From: G963422565 sp963422565
Lineage (GTDB): Bacteria > Pseudomonadota > Alphaproteobacteria > MPNO01
Reading direction: 5' to 3'
Length of the DNA stretch: 64,000 bases
Assembly (NCBI GenBank): GCA_963422565.1
Contig: OY730228.1
Span: 1,736,001 to 1,800,000 of the forward strand
A program made the translations under genes and the position numbers. The notes under the pieces were generated by a model, which had not been told where the DNA came from, did no database searches, and saw only the letters and a program-made list of their open reading frames with translations. Below are positions 37,129-44,599 of the stretch, piece by piece. Position 1 is the first letter of the stretch. The number at the start of each line of letters is the position of its first letter.

Positions 37129-37989
37129 CTACGGGCCGGCCTGCCGCCGCGCCCCGGCGAGCGCGCCGGCGACGATCATCGCGGCCCCGGCCAGCGTCCA
37201 CAGGGACGGGATCTCCGAGAACAGCAGCAGGCCGATGGCGGCGGCGTAGATCATCCGCACATATTCGAACGGGCCGATGACCGAAGCCTCGCCGATGCTG
37301 AAGGCGTGTACGAAGCAGGCCATCGCCGCCGCGGTGAGGACGCCGATCAGGACCAGCAGCAGGAGTTCGGGCGCCACGGGGGTCTTCCAGACAGCGGCCG
37401 CCGGAGCGGCGAACAGCAGGATGCCGAACAGGTGGTAGTAGAACAATATCCGCACCACCGGTTCGGTCTTCGACAGATGGCGGATCAGCACCACGCCGAG
37501 CGCGAACAGGGCGGCGGCGGCGAGGGCGACCGCCCAGGCGAGGTCGAAGGCAACCGCGCCGGGCCGGATCATCACCAGCACCCCGAGAAAGCCGAAGGCG
37601 GTCGCCGCCCAGCGCCGCAGTCCTACGGTCTCGCCCAGGATCAGCACCGCGAGCAGCGTCTGGAACAGGGGGCGGGTGAACGCGGCGGCGGTAGCGTCGG
37701 CCAGATAGAGATGGATCACAGAATAGTAGACACCGGCCTGGCCGATCCCGGCGACCACGGCGCGCCCCAGATGCAGCCCGAGCCGCCGGGTCCGCCAGCA
37801 GCGCGGCCCGGCCACGATCAGCCAGGGGGCGATCACGATCAGCCCGATCGCATAGCGGAAGAGCGCCATCTGGACCGGGTCGATGCGTGGGCCGAGGGTC
37901 TTGACCGCCATGTCGTTGAGCGAGAACAGCGCCGCGCCCAGGAGAACCCACACGGCCCCCTGAGCATTGCCGGAGAGACGGCCGAACAC
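37129..37989 (-). CDS. DMT-family (EamA) transporter
   Basis: The 286-residue protein has ten hydrophobic segments in two EamA halves (AVWVLLGAALFSLNDMAVKT and ALAAAALFALGVVLIRHLSK). Typical elements are MALFRYAIGLIVIAPWLIVA and EYVRMIYAAAIGLLLFSEIP. These are drug/metabolite exporters of unknown substrate. A 101-bp gap separates it from the upstream lactonase-like gene, so it may be the end of that long unit or independent. Confidence 0.88.
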   Translation of the reverse strand: MFGRLSGNAQGAVWVLLGAALFSLNDMAVKTLGPRIDPVQMALFRYAIGLIVIAPWLIVAGPRCWRTRRLGLHLGRAVVAGIGQAGVYYSVIHLYLADATAAAFTRPLFQTLLAVLILGETVGLRRWAATAFGFLGVLVMIRPGAVAFDLAWAVALAAAALFALGVVLIRHLSKTEPVVRILFYYHLFGILLFAAPAAAVWKTPVAPELLLLVLIGVLTAAAMACFVHAFSIGEASVIGPFEYVRMIYAAAIGLLLFSEIPSLWTLAGAAMIVAGALAGARRQAGP

Positions 37990-38090
37990 CTCCGTCGGAC
38001 GACCGCGCCGCTATCGCGCGGTCGACGACGGGACGCCGTCGACGAGGCGGGCGCGGAAGATCGGCGTCCGGCCGCGTGACGCCGGGCGGA

Positions 38091-38954
38091 TCACGGAACG
38101 CAGAGCGGCGCCTGCGGAACGCCGCGCCAGAACGCCGGGTCGTGGCCGTAGAAGATGCGCGCGCCGCTGCGCCTGAGCCTGCGGAGGAGGAGCAGCGAAT
38201 CGAGCATCCCCGCCCGGTCGTAGACCAGGGGGGGGAGGTGCAGCTCGTCCAGAGTCCGACAGAGATAGCAGGCATCGGCGGCGAGGACGATCTCGCCGCT
38301 GGGGAGTCTTACCCTCAGCGACTGATGGCCCGGGGTGTGACCGAAGGTCGGGATGGTCTCGATCGTGCCGTCACGGAACAGGTCGAACGCGCCGTTCACC
38401 CGCGTCACCAGATGACCGTGATCGTAGTTGCGCGGGTTGTAGGCGTTGGCCTCGATCAGCTCCGGGGTCCGGCCCGCCTCCCATTCGGCGTCCTGGACGA
38501 CGATGCGGGCGTTGGGGATGAGCGCGTTGCCGCCGCTATGGTCGAAATGCAGATGCGAGTTGATGACGTAGTGCACCCGACTCGGGTCGACATCCAGCGC
38601 TTCGAGCCGCGCGCCGATGTCGTCGCCCGGCCCCGACCGCACTTCGAAGGCGGCGGCGAGCGGGCCGATATGGGCGTGGGGCTCCTCCCGGCTGTGCGGG
38701 TTCATGCCGGTATCGAAGAGGACGAGACCCTTCGGATGGTCGATCAGATAGGCCGGAACCGGGATGGTGACCCGTCCCTCGGCGCCCGGCAGCAGCGCCT
38801 CGAGATCGCAGCCGAGCCAGCCGCAGGTCATCGCGTAGAGCGCGACGCTGCCGCTGCGCGCGCGGCGCCGCCCCGCCCGCCCGCGGCCGCCGGTGGCGAG
38901 GCCCTCCCACCAGGCCTGGTTGGCGTCGATCGCGCCGGGTCGCGGTCCCGACAT
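38091..38954 (-). CDS. MBL-fold metallohydrolase, N-acyl homoserine lactonase-like
   Basis: The 287-residue protein starts at the ATG at 38954. It has the metal motif NSHLHFDHSGGN, further ligands in FGHTPGHQSLRVRL and LAADACYL, and the C-terminal FYGHDPAFW. The spacing fits the AiiA/AttM lactonase group that opens lactone rings such as acyl-homoserine lactones. Activity on such signals is an inference. The N-terminal segment DLEALLPGAEGRVTIPVPAY also matches that group. It follows the alpha/beta hydrolase gene by 60 bp. Confidence 0.82.
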   Translation of the reverse strand: MSGPRPGAIDANQAWWEGLATGGRGRAGRRRARSGSVALYAMTCGWLGCDLEALLPGAEGRVTIPVPAYLIDHPKGLVLFDTGMNPHSREEPHAHIGPLAAAFEVRSGPGDDIGARLEALDVDPSRVHYVINSHLHFDHSGGNALIPNARIVVQDAEWEAGRTPELIEANAYNPRNYDHGHLVTRVNGAFDLFRDGTIETIPTFGHTPGHQSLRVRLPSGEIVLAADACYLCRTLDELHLPPLVYDRAGMLDSLLLLRRLRRSGARIFYGHDPAFWRGVPQAPLCVP

Positions 38955-39014
38955 GCCCGGCGGCTCAGCGCGCGGCGTCGGGGACCGGTGCGCGGTCCCG
39001 CCCCGCAAGCCCCG

Positions 39015-39866
39015 TCACCGCGTCCGTTCCTTGATGATCCGCAAGGCCTCGCGCAGATAAACCCGGAACCGCTCGTGGTTCTCGCTCATCGGGAAGTGGC
39101 CGATGTCCTCCATCTCGATATAGACGCCGCTTCGGATCTGGCGCGCCGTGTTCTCGGTGGCCTCCGGCGGCGTGAGATAATCGTAGACGCCGGTCATCAT
39201 CACCACCGGACAGCGGCGCGCGTCGATATTGTGCAGTTCGTCGCGCAGATCGTGGTCGACCGAATAGAAATAGAGGTCGCCCTTGAACGCCTCGGAACCT
39301 TGGCTGTAATAGTGCCAGGTCAGCCAACGATCCATGTCCGGCGATTGTGGGGCCATCAGGTCCCAGACTCCGCTCGCGCAGACCTGCGCCGCGTTGGCGT
39401 GCGGATGCCGCCACCAGTCGAGGAAAAAACCCGGCGCGTGATCCGCGGCCTCGACGGGGATGACGGCCTTGAAGCGGTCCGGGTGGCGGAGCGCGAGCTG
39501 CAACGCGACATTGCCGCCGAAAGACGAGCCCATGAAGATCGGATCCTTCAACTCGAGCGCATCGCACAGCGTGACGATGAAATTCACGTAGTGCTCCGCG
39601 GTGAGCCTGTATTCCTCCTTCCACCATTCGCGGTTATGCGGCGGATCCGACTTGCCGTGCCGGGGCAGGTCGTAGGCGATGATGTTATATTCTCGGGTAA
39701 ACTCCTCGTCCTCCAGCAATCCGCGCCATTGGTGGTTGTGACACCCCGCCGTATGCTGGCAGATCAACGGCTGCCCGCTGCCGTTATGCAGATAGAATAC
39801 CTTGTATTCGTTGCCGTCTACGTCGATCGTCACATAGCGGCCGGTCACTGGAGAATGGCGGGCCAT
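39015..39866 (-). CDS. Alpha/beta hydrolase
   Basis: The 283-residue protein has the alpha/beta-hydrolase triad: Ser in MGSSFGGNVALQLALRHP, Asp in MTGVYDYLTPPE and His in DIGHFPMSENHERF. The N-terminal HNGSGQPLICQHTAGCHNHQ forms the oxyanion region. It lacks a signal peptide. It sits directly after the SCP2-like gene; the pair probably acts on one hydrophobic substrate, which is not known. Codon usage looks slightly less GC-rich than its neighbours. Confidence 0.87.
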   Translation of the reverse strand: MARHSPVTGRYVTIDVDGNEYKVFYLHNGSGQPLICQHTAGCHNHQWRGLLEDEEFTREYNIIAYDLPRHGKSDPPHNREWWKEEYRLTAEHYVNFIVTLCDALELKDPIFMGSSFGGNVALQLALRHPDRFKAVIPVEAADHAPGFFLDWWRHPHANAAQVCASGVWDLMAPQSPDMDRWLTWHYYSQGSEAFKGDLYFYSVDHDLRDELHNIDARRCPVVMMTGVYDYLTPPEATENTARQIRSGVYIEMEDIGHFPMSENHERFRVYLREALRIIKERTR

Positions 39867-39915
39867 CGTCTGCTCCCTATGCGTTCGAATTGCGCGGTCC
39901 CGGTTCGTCCGCCGC

Positions 39916-40305
39916 TCAGACGGGGACGCCTGCCTTGCGAAGAAGCTCGAACTGAACCGTGAAATTCCTGAGATTCTGCATCAGGACGAGAAGATTTCCT
40001 TCGAGCTTGAGATCCTCGCAGAAGCTGGCGGCCCAGATCCCGTGGAACATCGGTTTGGGGACCGGCTTGGCGAACTCCCGCCAGGTCTCGGCGCTAGCGC
40101 GCAGCGCAAAATCGTAGGGGTCGAGCGGCGCCGGATCGGTGTTGATGTTCTTCACCTTTCCGTCATGCATCTCGATGATGATCTTGCGGTCCGTCATGTC
40201 GTACATGAACGAACAGCTATAGTATTTTCCCATGCATTGTATGGTTTCGTCCTTGTCCGTCAGAGTCTTGAACTTGGACGCCCAAGTCGTCACGTCGACA
40301 GCCAT
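39916..40305 (-). CDS. SCP2-like sterol/lipid-binding domain protein
   Basis: The 129-residue protein has the SCP2 pattern: an N-terminal helix, a beta sheet (YYSCSFMYDMTDRKIIIEMH), then ALRASAETWREFAKPVPKPM and a C-terminal LKLEGNLLVLMQNLRNFTV. SCP2 domains bind lipids or hydrophobic ligands. The gene lies between the flotillin and the alpha/beta hydrolase on the same strand. A role in presenting a lipid substrate to the hydrolase is plausible but inferred. Confidence 0.7.
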   Translation of the reverse strand: MAVDVTTWASKFKTLTDKDETIQCMGKYYSCSFMYDMTDRKIIIEMHDGKVKNINTDPAPLDPYDFALRASAETWREFAKPVPKPMFHGIWAASFCEDLKLEGNLLVLMQNLRNFTVQFELLRKAGVPV

Positions 40306-40371
40306 GTCCGTATCCCCATCGTCTCTTCGAAGGACTCCGTCCCGGTGGCGGGCGGCCTCGCGCCGGCGCCG

Positions 40372-42387
40372 CTATTGCTCCCGTTCTTCGGAACGCCCCG
40401 CCGCTCCGCGCTCTTCTCGCAAGAGATTCCCGATATGGGTGATCTCGTTCGGCGACATGCCGATCTCCTTGAGGAGGGTATCGACGAACGGCGCCTGAGC
40501 GCGGTAGCGGAGGGCCGCGCCGACGACATTGTCGGCGAGCGTGCCGCCGCCGGCCGGGCCGGACGGGCGCGCGCCGCCGTCCGGGGCCGCGCCGCCGTCG
40601 CCGGCGGCCGGCGCGAGCCCGCTCAGCCCCGGCAGCCCCTCCACCTGGAGGATCCTGATGTCCCCGATGCTCTCCATCGGCTTGACGGATTCGCGGACGA
40701 TGCCTTCCAGATGCTCGACCAGCTTCATGCGGAGAGCGCTCCGCCGGTTCTCGGCGCTGCGCATGTTCTCCGCCTCGTTGAGCGCGCGCTTGCCCTCGGC
40801 GTCGATCTCGTAGCGCAGCTTGGCCGCGAGGCTCGAGAACCTTTCCGCTTCCATGCGGTCTTCGGCCGCCGTCTTCTCGGCCGCGGCGATCGTCGTGAGA
40901 AGGATCGCCTCGCGTTCCGCATGCAGGGCGGCGAGGATGGTCTCCACCTTCTTGCGGCGCTCGGCGATCTCGGTCTCCTTGACCGAGGCGACCTTCTCGG
41001 CGGCAGCGGTCTCCCGCGCGCGCGCCTCCTCGACGGCGGCCAGGGTCTCGAGCTCCTCGCGCCGTTTCCCGGCGATCGCGATGGCGCGGTCCTTCTCCTC
41101 GATCGAGAGCAGCCGGCGGCGCTGGATCTCGAGGCGCTCGGTCTCCTGGGCGTGCGAAACGCGCGCGGCGTCCAGGTTGCGCTCCCGATCGATTCGGGCC
41201 TTCTCGACCTCCTCATGCGCCCGGATCTCGGCCTCCTCCGCCTCGCGCCGCCGGTCGGCCTCCTCGCGGGCGATCTCGGCCGCGCGCTGAGCACGCCGCA
41301 CGGCGATGTCGCGCTGCTGCTCGAGACGCAGGAACTCGGTCTGGCGATCGATCCGAAGCTGCTCCTGCTCGGCCTCGAGGTTCTTCTCCCAGATCCGGAT
41401 CGCGGTGTCCTTCTCGATGTCGTTGCGGTGCTTGCGCCGCGCCTCGATCTCCTCGGTCAGCCGGGTCTCGCGCAGCGAGAGCTCGGCCTCGACCGCCTTC
41501 TGCTGGGCGATCCGCGCCTTTTCCACCTCCTCGCGGGCGCGGATTTCCGCTTCTTCGGCCGCGCGCTCATGCTCGGCCCGCTCCTGCGCGATCTCGGCGC
41601 GCTGCCGGGCCCTGCGGACCGAGACCTCCTGTTCTTGCTCCAGACGCGCGTAGTGGCCGTTCTTGTCGATCTCCAGCGTCAGCTTCTCCGCGTCGAGATT
41701 CTTGTTGCGGATCTGGATCGCGGTGTCCTGCTCGATGTCGTTCCGCTTCTTGCGCCGGGCCTCGATCTGCTCGGTCAGCCGCGTCAGACCCTCGGCGTCG
41801 AAGGCGTTCTGGGGATTGAACTGGCCGATATCGGCCTGATCGAAGCCGGTCAGCGAGACCGCCTCGATCTCGAGGCCGTTCCGGGTCAGCGCCTCCTCGA
41901 CGAGCCCCTTGACGTTCTTCACGTATGCGCCGCGCTGTTCCTGCATCTCGTCCATCGTCATCTGGGCGGCGACGATGCTGAGCGCATCGACGAACCGCCC
42001 CTGCACGAGGTCGCGCAGCCGCTCGGGGTCCATGCTGCGGTCGCCCAGCGACTGCGCGGCGAGGGCCACCGACTCCCTGTCCGGCCGGACCCGGAGATAG
42101 AACTCGGCGACCACCTCGACGCGCATGCGGTCCCGCGTGATCAGCGTGTTCTCCCCGCCGCGCCTCACCTCGAGGCGCAACGTCCGCATGCCGACCGTCG
42201 TGATCGTGTGGACGATCGGGAGAACCAGCGCGCCGCCGGTCAGGACCACCTTCTCGCCGCCGATGCCGGTCCGCACGAAGGAGGCGTCCTTCGACGACCT
42301 CTGGTACAGCCAGTAGAGAAGGTAGACGACGACCGCGACGACGATTCCCGTCAGAAGGATCGCGGTGATGATGTCCACTCCGCTCAC
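40372..42387 (-). CDS. Flotillin / SPFH-domain protein (YqiK-like)
   Basis: The 671-residue protein has an N-terminal membrane helix (AILLTGIVVAVVVYLLYWLY) and an SPFH domain (about 35-190, including VALAAQSLGDRSMDPERLRD). A very long charged coiled coil follows (about 200-560), with a C-terminal domain. The coiled coil has two tandem units of 106 residues beginning TRLTEQIEARR (202) and TRLTEEIEARR (308). Flotillins organise membrane microdomains that cluster membrane proteins. The gene follows the rhodopsin by 69 bp, so the rhodopsin or ABC permeases may be its clients. The scaffold role is family knowledge; the client relation is inference. Confidence 0.9.
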   Translation of the reverse strand: MSGVDIITAILLTGIVVAVVVYLLYWLYQRSSKDASFVRTGIGGEKVVLTGGALVLPIVHTITTVGMRTLRLEVRRGGENTLITRDRMRVEVVAEFYLRVRPDRESVALAAQSLGDRSMDPERLRDLVQGRFVDALSIVAAQMTMDEMQEQRGAYVKNVKGLVEEALTRNGLEIEAVSLTGFDQADIGQFNPQNAFDAEGLTRLTEQIEARRKKRNDIEQDTAIQIRNKNLDAEKLTLEIDKNGHYARLEQEQEVSVRRARQRAEIAQERAEHERAAEEAEIRAREEVEKARIAQQKAVEAELSLRETRLTEEIEARRKHRNDIEKDTAIRIWEKNLEAEQEQLRIDRQTEFLRLEQQRDIAVRRAQRAAEIAREEADRRREAEEAEIRAHEEVEKARIDRERNLDAARVSHAQETERLEIQRRRLLSIEEKDRAIAIAGKRREELETLAAVEEARARETAAAEKVASVKETEIAERRKKVETILAALHAEREAILLTTIAAAEKTAAEDRMEAERFSSLAAKLRYEIDAEGKRALNEAENMRSAENRRSALRMKLVEHLEGIVRESVKPMESIGDIRILQVEGLPGLSGLAPAAGDGGAAPDGGARPSGPAGGGTLADNVVGAALRYRAQAPFVDTLLKEIGMSPNEITHIGNLLREERGAAGRSEEREQ

Positions 42388-42456
42388 GGCTCGACTCTCC
42401 CCGTTCTCGAGGGCGGCGCGCCCCGTCCGAAAACGAAACCGCCGCCCACCGCCACG

Positions 42457-43146
42457 TCAGCCCGTATCGCGCGCCGCGGCACGGTAGACGAACAGGCCGA
42501 ACGCAATCTTGTTCAGGAAATCGGCGAGGTTGTAGATCACGTTGATGCTCTTCGGGTCTACGCCCCCGCCGAGAAACTCCATGAAATAGCCGAGCGGATA
42601 GATCGCCCAGCCGATGGTGGCGATCAGGCGCAGCGCGTTGAACGCGTTCTGCGCGACCGCGTTGCCGCTGGCCGAATTGATCCTGCCGGCCTCTCCGAGA
42701 TAGAGCTCGCCCAGGATATAGAGGCCACAGGCGGCGGATATCAGGAAGCCCAGGGTCGGGCTCATATGGCCCGCGGCCCCGAGATAGGCGGCCGCGATCA
42801 TCGTCGTCGAGGCGACCAGCAGACGCCAGAACAGCGCCGCCGGGACCGCCGCGACGGCGGTCAGCATCAGGTAGAAGATCACGGTCTGCAGGGGCACGGT
42901 GATCTGCCAGTCGATGAACCGGTAGACCGTCGAGACCGCGCCGGTCTCGGTCCAGATCTCGCGCAGGTGGAAATAATGGACGGCCGCGACGAGGGTGACG
43001 AGGCCGGCCACCGTGACCGGGGCCGTCCATCGGTTGGCGACCCGGCGGCGCTCCAGAAACAGGAACGCGGTCGCCGCGGCCGTCGAGGCCGCGATCAACC
43101 AGAACGTCGCGCCGACGATATCGGCCGGGTCCGCGAACTTGCCCAT
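42457..43146 (-). CDS. Microbial rhodopsin (proteorhodopsin/xanthorhodopsin-like)
   Basis: The 229-residue protein has seven hydrophobic helices and aligns along its length with proteorhodopsin. Retinal Lys213 lies in NLADFLNKIAFG, with Asp209 as second counterion. His57 is in helix B. Helix C reads YRFIDWQITVPLQTVIFY, giving Arg76, primary acceptor Asp79, Thr83, Gln87 at the blue-tuning site and Ile90 where pumps have Glu/Asp as proton donor. The helix E residue equivalent to the antenna-window position is Ala119, small enough to allow a carotenoid. There is no signal peptide. The missing donor suggests a slow photocycle, hence a photosensor or a modified pump. No carotenoid or retinal-forming gene is in the window. 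It lies between an ABC permease and a flotillin. Confidence 0.93.
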   Translation of the reverse strand: MGKFADPADIVGATFWLIAASTAAATAFLFLERRRVANRWTAPVTVAGLVTLVAAVHYFHLREIWTETGAVSTVYRFIDWQITVPLQTVIFYLMLTAVAAVPAALFWRLLVASTTMIAAAYLGAAGHMSPTLGFLISAACGLYILGELYLGEAGRINSASGNAVAQNAFNALRLIATIGWAIYPLGYFMEFLGGGVDPKSINVIYNLADFLNKIAFGLFVYRAAARDTG

Positions 43147-43195
43147 TCACGGTTCCTCCCGCCGAAGGGTTCGATAACGCCCGATCATCTCCGCC

Positions 43196-44599
43196 TCAGA
43201 TCTGGTTGCGGATATGCGGCGATCTCGCATAGAGCGCCACCAGCGGGATTATCAACAGGCCGAACACGAATTGCTGCCCTTCATAGTCGAGGCCGATGCC
43301 GACGAGGAACGAGGTCAGCACCTGGAGAACGAGCACACCGATCACCGTGAAGCCGTACCCGCCCCAACCGCCGAGGAGCGAGGTGCCGCCGATCACGACC
43401 GCCGCGAGGGTCGTGAACAGATAGGGGTTGCCGACGCCGATGAAGCCGCTGCCGCTCCAGCCGAGGAGAAGCCCGCCGGTCATCGCGGCGATGAAGCCGC
43501 TGATCGCGTAGACGCCGACCCAGTATGTCCGCTCCGATATCGACAGTCGCCCGGCGGCGACCCGGCTGCCGCCGAGGGCGTAGAGGTTGCGGCCGTAGAC
43601 GGTGTTCCGCATCGCGATGATCAAGAGCACCGCGACGACGATCCAGATGAGGATCACCGGCGGGACGTTCAGCCCGAAGGTCTGGCCGTTCATCGCCGCG
43701 ATGTTGGTCAGCCAGCCCGGAACCGCGCCGTGCACGTTGCCGGCATAGCGGGTCCCGATGCTGGTGACGATCTGGGTGCCGCCGGCGACCGCGAACCCGA
43801 CGCCGAGCGAGACGATCAGCGCCTGTCCCTGGAGCCGAAAGCTCAGGAAGCCGGTGACCGCGCCGATACAGCCGCCGAGGCCGAGAATGAACAGCACCGC
43901 GAGCCAGTTGGGCAGGCCCGCGATCCCGAAGAGATATGCGAGGCCGATATTGGCCGATCCGATGACGAAGGGGATCGACAGATCCAGCCCCCCGAGCAGC
44001 ACGACCAGCGTCTGACCCAGACACGCCAACCCGAGAAACGCTGCGAACACCAGCATCGACTTGAGATTGATCACCGAGAAGAACCCGTCGACGACCAGCG
44101 ATCCGACGACGAACAGCCCGGCCAGGACGGTGATCCCGATATAAGCGCTCTTGTTGGCGCTCGCATGGCTGTTCAGCGCGATCGCGAGCCCGAACAGAAC
44201 CAGCAGAACGATCGCGGCGGCGATGTTGCGCGCGGCGAAGAACCCCTCGACGGTCGCCGTCAGTACCAGGAACAGGAGGATCAGCAGGGCGAGGCCGATG
44301 GCGAGCGCCCGGTTGCGGTGGAGCAGCGGGCGAAGGAAGCCGCCGATCCCGCCCTCCTCGGCCTCCCCATCCGAAGGGGGGCGGGCGCTCTCCAGGCCGA
44401 TACGGTCCCGCCTGTAGACCCAGCGGATAGAGAAATGATGCCAGCCCCAGAGGACCAGTGCGACGGTCGCCGCGGTGAAGAAGATGACATGCTGGAGCGG
44501 CGCGCCCTCCACCACGCCGAGGACCGTCCCCGCGCCGGCGACCAGGGCGGCGAACGCCAGGCCGAGCCACTTGTAGAAGCGATGCGCCGCCGGGGTCAT
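43196..44599 (-). CDS. Sugar-type ABC transporter permease (RbsC-like)
   Basis: The 467-residue protein starts at the ATG at 44599, overlapping the preceding permease stop by 4 bp. It is an RbsC/XylH-type permease: TLVVLLGGLDLSIPFVIGSA, SFRLQGQALIVSLGVGFAVA, RNTVYGRNLYALGGSRVAAG and VVIGGTSLLGGWGGYGFTV. About 100 N-terminal residues with two extra helices precede the common core. It is the last ABC component before the rhodopsin gene, which starts 50 bp downstream. The transported sugar or sugar-like solute is unknown. Confidence 0.88.
   Translation of the reverse strand: MTPAAHRFYKWLGLAFAALVAGAGTVLGVVEGAPLQHVIFFTAATVALVLWGWHHFSIRWVYRRDRIGLESARPPSDGEAEEGGIGGFLRPLLHRNRALAIGLALLILLFLVLTATVEGFFAARNIAAAIVLLVLFGLAIALNSHASANKSAYIGITVLAGLFVVGSLVVDGFFSVINLKSMLVFAAFLGLACLGQTLVVLLGGLDLSIPFVIGSANIGLAYLFGIAGLPNWLAVLFILGLGGCIGAVTGFLSFRLQGQALIVSLGVGFAVAGGTQIVTSIGTRYAGNVHGAVPGWLTNIAAMNGQTFGLNVPPVILIWIVVAVLLIIAMRNTVYGRNLYALGGSRVAAGRLSISERTYWVGVYAISGFIAAMTGGLLLGWSGSGFIGVGNPYLFTTLAAVVIGGTSLLGGWGGYGFTVIGVLVLQVLTSFLVGIGLDYEGQQFVFGLLIIPLVALYARSPHIRNQI

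Noticed and set aside
33829..38079. A 1416-codon plus-strand open frame, and similar long frames such as 40042-43350 and 577-2883
   Set aside because: They lie opposite well-identified genes; long antisense frames are expected in very GC-rich DNA, and their peptides are Arg/Ala-rich without domain motifs.
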